A DNA stretch of 64,000 nucleotides from assembly GCF_023349125.1 (NCBI RefSeq), contig NZ_JAKIKT010000013.1:22373-86372 (forward strand), read 5' to 3'. Below, one piece after another: positions 7,918 to 16,120 of the stretch. The notes under the pieces are model-generated. The model made no database searches. It saw nothing but the letters and a program-made list of their open reading frames with translations, and was not told the DNA's origin. The position numbers were made by a program, and so were the translations under genes. Position 1 is the first letter of the stretch. Each line of letters begins with the position of its first letter. The DNA is from Shewanella corallii (GTDB taxonomy: Bacteria; Pseudomonadota; Gammaproteobacteria; Enterobacterales; Shewanellaceae).

Positions 7918-9044
7918 ATAAACTCAAATCTTTTTCTTGTTCTCTGCTGGCAATAGCTGTGCTGGCAGGTTGTCAAAGTACAAAGCCAGCATCACAAACC
8001 AATAAAGCTAAAGTCAGTAATCGGGCTTCCAGTGCCATTGTGGCCAAAAGTGCTTATGACTTCTCAGATGATGATATCCGCATGCCCGCCTATTTCGATA
8101 CTCAGGGACTGGATCTTTGTACCTTTGAGCCAGGCAATGAACATCCGGATTGCCCTTTGAAAAAGCCAATAGTGCGGATGTACTTCGATGGTGCAGAGGT
8201 GGGGGGCGAAGGTCAGGGGGTGAATGCCCTGCGCGCCTATGAAGATAAAGATCTGCTGCTGATGCTGGAGAACCAGTTTGCCGGTATTAATCGATTCCGC
8301 ATTGTGACTCAGGATGATGATCTCATTGCTATTGAGAATACGATTGCCTCAGCGCAACAGGGAGCAGGCTATGTGATAGATCAGCGTCGCAAACAGCAGG
8401 TGCTTAAACCTGATTATCTGGTGAAACTGGATTCTCTGCGTACGGTTAAAAATGAAGGCAGCATTACAGGTTGGATGGATTACACCCTGGAGTTGACCAC
8501 TGCAGTGCTGAACCCTTTTACCCGGGAGAAAATGTCACATCCCAATCTGGGCAAAATCCGCGTGAAATCTGAAGACGTGCGTGACCGCAGTGAACTTAAA
8601 TTTGTGATGGCCAGTAACCGCTATGTAAGTGGTTTCAGGTACTTCGATTCAGCCCATGTGAACGCGGTTATCAATGATATGGCCTCACGGGGTATAGATA
8701 TTTTGCTGACCCGCATGCTTAGCGAGATGCCAGCAACGACTCAGGTGCTGGGGATTAAGGGGAATAAGCTCAGCCTGGATCGGGGACAGAATGCCGGGGT
8801 TATGCCCAATGAAACCATGATTGTATTCAGCTATGAAGCTGGCTTTGTGGAGCCTTTGGGGGTTGCCCATGTGATGCCTTCAAAGAATCATGCCACAGGT
8901 GAAATAGTTCGCTGGAAAGATACAGATATTGCAGACGCCATCAAGGCCAAAGCGGAGGCCGGTATCTACCGTCCCGGTAATGGGGTCAAGATCTTCGCCG
9001 TATCTGTTGGCACGCCTGCAGACTTCCTGGAGAACCGTACATGA
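7914..9044 (+). CDS. lipoprotein with CsgG/LpoB-like core and FlgT-C-like domain
   Basis: 376 residues. Lipobox LAGC gives lipidation at Cys20. The middle part (about 80-275) resembles the CsgG/LpoB/FlgO fold, with NQFAGINRFRIVTQDDDL and a long central sheet region (KPDYLVKLDSLRTV, GWMDYTLELTTAVL). Residues about 275-350 (TQVLGIKGNKLSLDRGQNAGVMPNE) look like the C-terminal domain of flagellar protein FlgT, with the typical D-x-G-x-x-x-G-V pattern. It is likely anchored to the outer membrane. It overlaps the preceding gene by ATGA. The exact family is uncertain; a CsgG-type pore is possible but the membrane hairpins cannot be judged by eye. Confidence 0.78.
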   Translation: MNKLKSFSCSLLAIAVLAGCQSTKPASQTNKAKVSNRASSAIVAKSAYDFSDDDIRMPAYFDTQGLDLCTFEPGNEHPDCPLKKPIVRMYFDGAEVGGEGQGVNALRAYEDKDLLLMLENQFAGINRFRIVTQDDDLIAIENTIASAQQGAGYVIDQRRKQQVLKPDYLVKLDSLRTVKNEGSITGWMDYTLELTTAVLNPFTREKMSHPNLGKIRVKSEDVRDRSELKFVMASNRYVSGFRYFDSAHVNAVINDMASRGIDILLTRMLSEMPATTQVLGIKGNKLSLDRGQNAGVMPNETMIVFSYEAGFVEPLGVAHVMPSKNHATGEIVRWKDTDIADAIKAKAEAGIYRPGNGVKIFAVSVGTPADFLENRT

Positions 9045-10393
9045 AACCCTGGTGGGCAGTGGCATTATGCCTGCCTTTGTCTGCAATGGCCGGGGTGGTG
9101 GTAAACAGTCAGGGGCAACTTGAAGTTGAAGCCTGCGCCTATGGACGCGGTCAGGTCGCTATTGCCGGAGCCAGGGATATGGCTGCAGCTGAACTGGCAG
9201 AGTTTGTACGGGGGGCCAAAGTGCTGGAGCAGGTGTCGGGAGCTGAATACCTGAGTGAGGCCGACAGAGAGTTTTATCGCAGTGAACGACAGGTGTTGTT
9301 GCAGGGATTGAGTGCCGGCGCCATTCCTTTGAGTATCGGGTCTCCCCGTATTCAGGGGGGAGAGACCTGTGTGCCCGTTTATATGGCACTGGAACATGCC
9401 AGTGACGGCGAGCTTGTCTGGGATGATGAGTCTCCCACTGCGACAGTCACTGTGATGGGGGAAGGTTGGCCAGCCAGAGGTAGGTCTGCGATGCAGAATG
9501 CTGAGCAGGATGCTTTTGCCCGCGCCGTTTCCCAAGTTGCCGGAGTCTGGCTTAACCAGCAACGCAGCCATTCATCTATGTTGGCGATGAGCATTCAGGA
9601 TGAGCGGGAGTCCAATAGCTTAAACGAGATGGTTGGTCAGCAATTGCAAAGTCGTACATCCGGCATTATCTCCGAATGGCAGTTGTTGGCTTCAGAACCT
9701 CTGTCCAACAATGGCGTCAGAGTCACCATTATGGCTGTCGTGGATAAAACGCCTCTGGCTGCCGGTATTCAGGATCTTCTGTCCAGCGTTGGTTCTCCCC
9801 GTATTGCACTTGTCGCTGATGGACGGTTGAAAGAGGAGATTGGAACCTGGCTCACCGGGCAGGGTATAGAGGTCTCTGACAGGGCCCCATTGGTACTGGA
9901 AACCCGCTCCGAACTGATTCCACATGGCAATAATGTCAGCCTGCATATCTCACTGCATCTGAGGGACTATACCGGCAATATCTATGGTCGCTGGGAAAAT
10001 GAACCTCACCTGATGACACTGCCCAATAAGCATGGGGTTGAGTCCAGGCTCACCCAGGCACATCTCTCCTCTGAAGCCAATTTGGAGTCCCTTGCGGCCG
10101 CGTTGCAAAGCGCATTTGAGCGGGTTGTGGCGCAGGGAGGCATTATGCGGCAGCTGAGAATTCCCAGGGATATCCTGTCACAGCCCCAACAATTGCAGGG
10201 GCTGTTGAATGCTCTGGCTGGTGTAAAAGGTGCCAGTGTGCAGTTGGGAGATGCGGAAGTCGTGGCTAATATGAGGTATTCAGGCTCCTCAAGTGACCTT
10301 GCCAGTCAGGTGCATCATATGTTGCTGGCAGCTGCGACTGGGCCTCTCCCGGAAATTGAGATCAGGGACGATTACATTCTTTTCTATCGTTAA
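9041..10393 (+). CDS. FlgT-like exported protein
   Basis: 450 residues with a signal peptide (cut near AMA|GVV). Two regions with the FlgT N/M-domain layout are visible: GQVAIAGARDMAAAELAEFV at about residue 37, and EGWPARGRSAMQNAEQDAFARAVSQVAGVWL at about 146-176, where an alanine-rich helix precedes a conserved glycine. FlgT builds the H ring of Vibrio flagellar motors. This gene is not in a flagellar cluster and lacks an obvious FlgT C-domain, which instead appears on the preceding lipoprotein. It overlaps that gene by ATGA. The structural resemblance is my reading; role unknown. Confidence 0.75.
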   Translation: MKPWWAVALCLPLSAMAGVVVNSQGQLEVEACAYGRGQVAIAGARDMAAAELAEFVRGAKVLEQVSGAEYLSEADREFYRSERQVLLQGLSAGAIPLSIGSPRIQGGETCVPVYMALEHASDGELVWDDESPTATVTVMGEGWPARGRSAMQNAEQDAFARAVSQVAGVWLNQQRSHSSMLAMSIQDERESNSLNEMVGQQLQSRTSGIISEWQLLASEPLSNNGVRVTIMAVVDKTPLAAGIQDLLSSVGSPRIALVADGRLKEEIGTWLTGQGIEVSDRAPLVLETRSELIPHGNNVSLHISLHLRDYTGNIYGRWENEPHLMTLPNKHGVESRLTQAHLSSEANLESLAAALQSAFERVVAQGGIMRQLRIPRDILSQPQQLQGLLNALAGVKGASVQLGDAEVVANMRYSGSSSDLASQVHHMLLAAATGPLPEIEIRDDYILFYR

Positions 10394-10405
10394 AGGATTA
10401 ACACT

Positions 10406-11689
10406 ATGAAATTTCGCTTACTGGCACTGTGCACGTCACTGGCATTTCCCGTGGCTGCGGAAGATTTTGATTTAACCGATCTGTTGCCCGCCAGACCCGG
10501 TGACAAAGTTCAATCCAGCGATGTGATGGTGAAAGGGGATGCTGTCGCTGCGGCTGATGATAATGCGGCGGTGCAAACCGCCCACCAGCTGCTCATGGAA
10601 GATGATGGTGATGGAATCAAGATGATTCAGGTAGGTAGTGGTACTGGCATTCTGTCTATGGGAAGTGCCAGTTACACCAGCTATGACAATCTCAATGCCA
10701 CCTTGCTGTCGAAGCGAGGAGCCTATAACCAGGCTTATCTGATTGCCAAGAAACAGCTGGTGGAGAATATGAAAGGGGTTGAGCTTGCCTGTGCCAATCT
10801 GGCCTCAGTCAGCATGGATGTAATTGATACTGGCGTAGAGGGCGTGGCCAATACCTCGACGAACTTCAGCGAGGGCTGTAAGGAGTCTGTGTCCGGGTCA
10901 TTGGCGGGCTTCGTGACCTTTGATGTTTATGACGACCCTGATTCCAAAGAGGTCAGAGTCAGCTTGATTTCCACTCCGAAAACCCGTGCGCAGATACGCC
11001 GCAATATGGGGTGTCTGGCGGTCACTACCGACCCCAATTCAATTTTTTCTCAGGTGGTAAAAGATATCAAACAGGGAGTGTTACCGCCCGTTGGTGCCAA
11101 GGTGCTGACCCATGCCGAAACAGGTGAAACTGTGGTGCTGGGATTTGGCAGCGCCATCATACGCCAGAATAAAAATAGTGCGGTGCAGAAAAAGCTAAAA
11201 GGGGCGGCCAAGAGCCAGTCCCAAACTCGTGCCAGATCTGCATTGTTGGCGACCCTGCAGGGGGAATCTGTTTATTGGCAGGGTAGTTTTGATGAGAAGC
11301 AGATGGAGTCGACAGAGCAGCTCCGTTACACAGACCCCTATTTGCAGGACCCTCAGCGGGTAGAGGTATTGGAAGAGGAGCGGCAGATATTTATCAATAC
11401 CCTGAAAACATCAGATGAGTACTCCACGTTGACCAAGGGCAAACTGCCAGCTGGAGTTAACAGTAAGAACTTTACAAGTGAAGATGGTTACTGGCAGTAC
11501 ACAGTTGCTGTTTATGCTCCCAGTTTGGAGGCAGAAGCCAGAAAGGCCGCCAAGCAGATGGCGGGTAAAGGTCAGCCTATGTCAGGTAAGTCCAGTGGTA
11601 GATCAATCCTGGCTGTCGGTGGCGCCAATGATAATGCTGCCAACCCTAAAGGTGCATCTGGCAAAGTGTCCCAGGAAGAGGGGCTGTAA
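10406..11689 (+). CDS. exported protein of unknown function
   Basis: 427 residues with a signal peptide cut near PVAA|EDF. After an acidic linker comes a domain with a conserved helix (YDNLNATLLSKRGAYNQAYLIAKKQLVENM) that again resembles the LPP20/FlgT alanine-helix layout, followed by a beta-rich part with four cysteines between about 135 and 205. The C-terminal 45 residues are low-complexity (Gly, Ser, Asn, Lys). A ribosome site AAAGGA precedes the ATG by 9 bases and the gene lies 12 bp after the FlgT-like gene. I do not recognise a named family. Confidence 0.8.
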   Translation: MKFRLLALCTSLAFPVAAEDFDLTDLLPARPGDKVQSSDVMVKGDAVAAADDNAAVQTAHQLLMEDDGDGIKMIQVGSGTGILSMGSASYTSYDNLNATLLSKRGAYNQAYLIAKKQLVENMKGVELACANLASVSMDVIDTGVEGVANTSTNFSEGCKESVSGSLAGFVTFDVYDDPDSKEVRVSLISTPKTRAQIRRNMGCLAVTTDPNSIFSQVVKDIKQGVLPPVGAKVLTHAETGETVVLGFGSAIIRQNKNSAVQKKLKGAAKSQSQTRARSALLATLQGESVYWQGSFDEKQMESTEQLRYTDPYLQDPQRVEVLEEERQIFINTLKTSDEYSTLTKGKLPAGVNSKNFTSEDGYWQYTVAVYAPSLEAEARKAAKQMAGKGQPMSGKSSGRSILAVGGANDNAANPKGASGKVSQEEGL

Positions 11690-12406
11690 TTGAATCTGCA
11701 GATCCTGTTGCTGCTTAGTCAGAGTCTGGCGGCTGCATTCAACCCTGAGTCTGCGATCCGTGAGCAGAGCGCATCATTTCAATATGAAGCGTCAGCTGAC
11801 ATAGCTAGGGTGTCCAGCAAAATTCATGTGTCGGATTCAGTTTTGCTTGGTGCTTGTCGCAGGGCCTTGCTGTTGCCCCACAAGAAAAAGAATCATCAGG
11901 CGCTGCAAACCCTGACCGGATTGACCTTGCCTGAGCAGCCCGGGTATTTCCAGGCGGATGTGAGCTCTTTTCAACTTGAGCGGCAGCAGGATTGGATTTA
12001 CTGCACAGGACAGGTTGCATTAGCACCCGAAGCGCAGAATCTGGCAGGTTTGGCGATGGCACAAGCTTGGTCTGCACTGTCTGCAAAACGGCATGAGCTG
12101 TTGCGGCCACTGCTTAAATTTACTCTGGATCAGGAGGCGACATACAACGACAGCCTGATATTGATAGCCATATCTGCCGGAGGTACCAAAGGTGTGGAAC
12201 AACTGAAACAGCACTTACTGGAACCAGAGTTTTTGCTGGATGTCAGTCGATTCAAAGGGGCTGAATTTCTGCAGGATGCCGGAGAGTTTGAGTTGGCTCT
12301 CGGCCTGCTAGAGCCCTGTCGCCGCACCTACTGCTATTCACAATATCTGGAGCTGGATGAGCACTGGCAGCAGGCTTCTGCAGACAATCTTAAAAGCTAT
12401 TTTTAA
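11690..12406 (+). CDS. exported protein of unknown function
   Basis: 238 residues beginning with TTG immediately after the TAA of the gene before it, with GAGGGG upstream. A hydrophobic start (LQILLLLSQSLAAAF) looks like a short signal peptide. It carries several cysteines and ends with an all-helical region reminiscent of Sel1 or TPR repeats (FLQDAGEFELALGLLEPC), but I count at most two repeat-like helix pairs. No family recognised. Its zero spacing implies translational coupling to the upstream gene. Confidence 0.75.
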   Translation: MNLQILLLLSQSLAAAFNPESAIREQSASFQYEASADIARVSSKIHVSDSVLLGACRRALLLPHKKKNHQALQTLTGLTLPEQPGYFQADVSSFQLERQQDWIYCTGQVALAPEAQNLAGLAMAQAWSALSAKRHELLRPLLKFTLDQEATYNDSLILIAISAGGTKGVEQLKQHLLEPEFLLDVSRFKGAEFLQDAGEFELALGLLEPCRRTYCYSQYLELDEHWQQASADNLKSYF

Positions 12407-12440
12407 CTATGGAAAAAAGATAATTAAAGGGATTATTTAG

Positions 12441-13019
12441 ATGAAAAAGATACTCTTGTTGGCAGCAATATTTGGATTGGCAGGTTGTAATAGCACTTCA
12501 AAAACTCAATCTGAGCCACTGGCTGAGAATGATGCCATCCCGGATTGGGTGTTGATGCCAGTGTCAGAAAGGGGATTGGCATCTTCTTCCTGCGTCGCAT
12601 GGTCAGGCAATATGACGGTAGATCGCGCTCAGGCTATCGCTGCTGCCAGGGCTGATTTGACTCAACAGATCAAAGTGAAATCCAGCGTAATGGATAAGCT
12701 CTATAGCCGCAAAACTCAGGCTGATGGTCAGAGTAATTCAGGTGGCAGTTTCGAACAGGTGAGCAAGCAAGTGGCAGAACAGAGTCTGGCCGGAGCCAAG
12801 GCAACCAAGGTGGCATTTGCCAGGCTGGACAATCAAAAACAACTGTGTGCGTTGGTGGTGATGGAAAACACCAAGGAGACTTTCGACAATCTGGTTCAGG
12901 CTTCCGGACGTCAGCTGGACCCAACCTCTGAAGCTGCATTGTATGAAGAGTTCAGGGCTCAAAAGGCGATGGAAAGCCTGGAAGCTGAGCTGGAAAAGCT
13001 GAATAAAAAGTCGCTGTAA
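12441..13019 (+). CDS. LPP20-family lipoprotein (FlgP-like)
   Basis: 192 residues, the last gene of the operon. Lipobox GLAGC gives lipidation at Cys16. The mature sequence shows the LPP20 layout clearly: IPDWVLMP, SSCVAWSGNMTVDRAQAIAAARADLTQQIKV, a serine/glycine-rich segment, then ATKVAFARLDNQKQLCALVVMEN. A coiled-coil-like tail follows (MESLEAELEKLNKKSL). LPP20 proteins include FlgP, an outer-membrane flagellar disk component, and Helicobacter Lpp20. A ribosome site AAAGGGA precedes the ATG. It is 34 bp after the preceding gene and followed by a strong terminator. Confidence 0.85.
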   Translation: MKKILLLAAIFGLAGCNSTSKTQSEPLAENDAIPDWVLMPVSERGLASSSCVAWSGNMTVDRAQAIAAARADLTQQIKVKSSVMDKLYSRKTQADGQSNSGGSFEQVSKQVAEQSLAGAKATKVAFARLDNQKQLCALVVMENTKETFDNLVQASGRQLDPTSEAALYEEFRAQKAMESLEAELEKLNKKSL

Positions 13020-13021
13020 TA

Positions 13022-13050
13022 AAAAAGGCCTGACAATGTCAGGCCTTTTT
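13022..13050. terminator. bidirectional rho-independent terminator
   Basis: A 13-bp perfect stem (AAAAAGGCCTGAC with GTCAGGCCTTTTT, loop AAT) ends the envelope operon on one strand and fghA on the other. Confidence 0.95.
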
Positions 13051-13052
13051 CG

Positions 13053-13898
13053 TTATTGCTCGCTGAGATGCCGGGCGTGGAATCTCAGGTGGTCCTCAAT
13101 AAAGCTGGCGATAAAGTAATAGCTGTGGTCATAGCCGGGCTGCATACGGATAGTGACCGGATACTTGGTGTCGGCGGCCACCTTTGCCAGATTTTCTGTC
13201 TTGAGTTGTTCTGAGAGGAAGTTATCTTCCAGTCCCTGATCAACCAGAACAGGCATAGGTAATCTGCTTTCTTTCATCAGTTCAACGGCATCATATTGAC
13301 GCCACAGACCTCTGTCTTCACCCAGATAGTGACTGAATGCCTTCTGTCCCCATGGCGCGTTAACCGGGTTACAGATAGGACTGAAAGCTGATGCCGAACA
13401 GTAGCGCTCCGGTTCACGCAGCGCTATTGTCAGCGCGCCGTGGCCACCCATGGAGTGTCCTGCAATACTGCGCAGATCAGACACTGGAAAGTGAGTTTCC
13501 ACAATTGCCGGCAGTTCATTTACCACATAGTCATACATGCGATAATGGCGATTCCAGGGCGCCTGTGTGGCGTTCACATAAAATCCTGCTCCCAGGCCCA
13601 GGTCATATTCACCATTGGGATCATCAGCCACACCTTCTCCCCTTGGACTGGTGTCCGGTGCAACGATAGCGATACCCAATTTGGCGGCCAGTCTCTGTGC
13701 TCCGGCTTTCTGCATAAAGTTTTCATCTGTGCAGGTCAGGCCTGACAGCCAGTAAAGCACCGGAACCTTATGACTGGCAGCCTGAGGAGGCAGGTAGATT
13801 GCGAACCTCATGCTACAGTTCAGTACTTTTGATTCGTGGGTGTACTGTTTATGCCAGCCATCGAAGCTCTTATTGGCACTTACCAGAAATAACGACAT
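13053..13898 (-). CDS. fghA: S-formylglutathione hydrolase
   Basis: 281 residues, an alpha/beta-hydrolase of the esterase D family. The nucleophile motif GHSMGG puts the catalytic serine at Ser149; the oxyanion region LSGLTCTDENFMQKAGAQ, and the late GYDHSYYFI with the catalytic histidine are typical. It hydrolyses S-formylglutathione to glutathione and formate in the cytoplasm, the second step of glutathione-dependent formaldehyde detoxification. It lies 22 bp downstream of frmA, which does the first step, so the two form an operon. Confidence 0.97.
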   Translation of the reverse strand: MSLFLVSANKSFDGWHKQYTHESKVLNCSMRFAIYLPPQAASHKVPVLYWLSGLTCTDENFMQKAGAQRLAAKLGIAIVAPDTSPRGEGVADDPNGEYDLGLGAGFYVNATQAPWNRHYRMYDYVVNELPAIVETHFPVSDLRSIAGHSMGGHGALTIALREPERYCSASAFSPICNPVNAPWGQKAFSHYLGEDRGLWRQYDAVELMKESRLPMPVLVDQGLEDNFLSEQLKTENLAKVAADTKYPVTIRMQPGYDHSYYFIASFIEDHLRFHARHLSEQ

Positions 13899-13920
13899 GC
13901 AAATCTCCCGGCCTACTCTG

Positions 13921-15051
13921 TTACTTATCCATATGAATCACGGTACGGATGCTTTCACCCTTGTGCATGAGTTCAAATGATTCGTTAATACCTTCCAGGC
14001 CCATAGTGTGGGTAATAAAGTCATCCAGCTTGAATTCGCCCGCCATGTAACGGTCAACGATTTCAGGCAGTTCTGAACGTCCCTTAACACCACCGAAAGC
14101 ACTGCCACGCCATACACGTCCGGTTACCAGTTGGAATGGACGGGTAGAGATCTCCTGGCCTGCACCAGCAACACCAATGATCACTGACTCACCCCAACCC
14201 TTATGACAACACTCAAGGGCGCTGCGCATCACGTTGACATTACCGATGCATTCGAAAGAGAAGTCCACGCCACCATCAGTCATCTCAACGATCACTTCCT
14301 GGATTGGCTTGTCAAACTTGCTTGGGTTGATCAGATCTGTAGCACCCAACTTTCTGGCCAATTCAAATTTGGACTCGTTGATATCCACGCCGATAATACG
14401 GCTGGCACCTGCCATGGTGGCACCGATAATGGCTGACAGACCAATGCCACCCAGACCGAAAATAGCAACGGTATCACCAGGCTGTACTTTGGCGGTTTTC
14501 AGCACGGCACCCATACCTGTGGTGACACCACAACCCAACAAACACACCTCTTCAAGTGGTGCTTCAGGGTTAACCTTGGCCAGAGAGATCTCAGGCAGGA
14601 CTGTGTATTCAGAGAAAGTGGAGCAACCCATGTAGTGGAAGATAGGTTCACCATCTTTGTAGAAGCGGGAAGTACCATCCGGCATCAAGCCCTTACCCTG
14701 GGTTTCACGGATCTTCTGACACAGGTTGGTTTTACCTGACTTACAGAACTTACACTCACCACATTCAGGGGTATAAAGCGGAATAACATGGTCACCAACG
14801 GCAACACTGGTTACACCTTCACCTACCATCTCTACAATACCGCCGCCTTCATGGCCGAGAATGGCAGGAAATACACCCTCAGGGTCATCGCCTGACAGTG
14901 TGAAGGCATCGGTATGACAAACACCGGTAGCAACGATTCGAACCAGTACTTCCCCGGCTTTTGGCAGCATTACATCAACCTCTTCTACTGACAGAGGTTG
15001 GCCTGGGCCCCAAGCAATGGCGGCTTTGGATTTGATAAATTGGGCTGACAT
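13921..15051 (-). CDS. frmA: S-(hydroxymethyl)glutathione dehydrogenase, class III alcohol dehydrogenase
   Basis: 376 residues. Catalytic zinc ligands lie in GVCHTDAFTLSG and GHEGGGIVEMVG; the structural zinc loop is CGECKFCKSGKTNLC; the NAD-binding motif is GLGGIGLSAI. It oxidises S-hydroxymethylglutathione to S-formylglutathione and usually also reduces S-nitrosoglutathione. I chose ATG 15051 (MSAQFIKSK) with TGGAG upstream; the open frame extends to 15090 without support. It is divergent from a LysR-type regulator, the likely controller. Confidence 0.97.
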   Translation of the reverse strand: MSAQFIKSKAAIAWGPGQPLSVEEVDVMLPKAGEVLVRIVATGVCHTDAFTLSGDDPEGVFPAILGHEGGGIVEMVGEGVTSVAVGDHVIPLYTPECGECKFCKSGKTNLCQKIRETQGKGLMPDGTSRFYKDGEPIFHYMGCSTFSEYTVLPEISLAKVNPEAPLEEVCLLGCGVTTGMGAVLKTAKVQPGDTVAIFGLGGIGLSAIIGATMAGASRIIGVDINESKFELARKLGATDLINPSKFDKPIQEVIVEMTDGGVDFSFECIGNVNVMRSALECCHKGWGESVIIGVAGAGQEISTRPFQLVTGRVWRGSAFGGVKGRSELPEIVDRYMAGEFKLDDFITHTMGLEGINESFELMHKGESIRTVIHMDK

Positions 15052-15129
15052 AGAAACTCCAGAAAGTGATTGCATAGACACACCAATCATTTGGTGGACG
15101 CAATAAGCAGAACAGACATTGTAATTAGC

Positions 15130-15163
15130 ATTTGCGAAGAGATAATCTACTTAGAACGCAAAT
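15130..15163. promoter_or_regulatory. candidate LysR operator (inverted repeat)
   Basis: ATTTGCG (15130-15136) and CGCAAAT (15157-15163) form a perfect 7-bp inverted repeat with a 20-base spacer in the 133-bp divergent region between frmA and the LysR gene. The position fits a shared operator; assignment to this regulator is inference. Confidence 0.45.
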
Positions 15164-15184
15164 AACTTTTACCCGGTAGCAACA

Positions 15185-16066
15185 ATGATGAAGTGGGAAG
15201 GTGTCACTGAGTTTGTTTATGTAGTGGACGCTGGAAGTTTTACCTCTGCAGCCAAACAGTTGGGAATATCTACAGCTCAGGTAAGCAGGCAGGTTAATGA
15301 GTTGGAGAACCGCCTGAATACGAAATTGCTGTACCGAACAACCCGAAAAATCTCACTTACTGAAGAGGGACGTATCTTCTATCAGCACTGTCGTCAGGTG
15401 CTGGATGGGCTGGAAGATGCTGAGCGGGCCATCTCTAATTTACATATGTCACCCCAGGGCATTCTTAAGATGACGGCACCGGTGATTTTTGGTGATCAAT
15501 ATGTGATGCCTGTGGTACTGGATTATATGCAGCAGTATCCGGAAGTGGAGATCATCTGCGAATTGACCAACCAGCCTCTGGATCTGGTTCATGGCGGCTA
15601 TGATTTGGCTATCCGCCTTGGCCATCTTAAAGACTCTTCTATGATGGCCCGGCTGCTGACCAACCGAACTTTGCATGTATGTGCATCTCCTGAATATCTC
15701 AGTCGCCACGGTGCGCCCCATACGCCTAATGAACTGGCACAACACAATTGCCTGGTGGGTAATAACAGCCACTGGCGTTTCATGGAGGAGGGCAAACAAA
15801 GGGGATTACGGGTTAAAGGTACCCTGAACTGTGGCAGTGGCAGTGTGCTGGTTGAAGCAGCTATAAGAGGGCTGGGGATTGTCCAGCTACCTGGATATTA
15901 CGTGGATGCAGCGATAGCGGATGGTCGTTTGATTCCTTTGCTACAGGCTTATCAGGAGCCGAAAGAGGGGATTTGGGCTCTGTATCCCCATAACCGACAT
16001 CAGTCCCTCAAAGTGAAGTTGCTGGTGGATATGTTGGCAACACAACTGCTGAGTATCAGCCAATAA
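15185..16066 (+). CDS. LysR-family transcriptional regulator
   Basis: 293 residues. The N-terminal winged helix-turn-helix is clear (FVYVVDAGSFTSAAKQLGISTAQVSRQVNELENRLNTKLLYRTTRK, about 9-54), followed by the linker helix and a periplasmic-binding-protein-like effector domain (about 90-290). Divergent placement next to frmA-fghA suggests that it controls formaldehyde detoxification, as LysR-type regulators do beside frmA homologues in several proteobacteria. The start could be either ATG of a tandem pair (15185 or 15188). The effector is unknown. Confidence 0.93.
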   Translation: MMKWEGVTEFVYVVDAGSFTSAAKQLGISTAQVSRQVNELENRLNTKLLYRTTRKISLTEEGRIFYQHCRQVLDGLEDAERAISNLHMSPQGILKMTAPVIFGDQYVMPVVLDYMQQYPEVEIICELTNQPLDLVHGGYDLAIRLGHLKDSSMMARLLTNRTLHVCASPEYLSRHGAPHTPNELAQHNCLVGNNSHWRFMEEGKQRGLRVKGTLNCGSGSVLVEAAIRGLGIVQLPGYYVDAAIADGRLIPLLQAYQEPKEGIWALYPHNRHQSLKVKLLVDMLATQLLSISQ

Positions 16067-16074
16067 CTGAAATA

Positions 16075-16103
16075 AAAAACGGCCACAACAAGTGGCCGTT
16101 TTT
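16075..16103. terminator. bidirectional rho-independent terminator
   Basis: A 12-bp stem (AAAAACGGCCAC with GTGGCCGTTTTT, loop AACAA) lies between the convergent LysR and chemoreceptor genes. Confidence 0.93.
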
Positions 16104-16120
16104 ATTTTTGATGACCGAAT

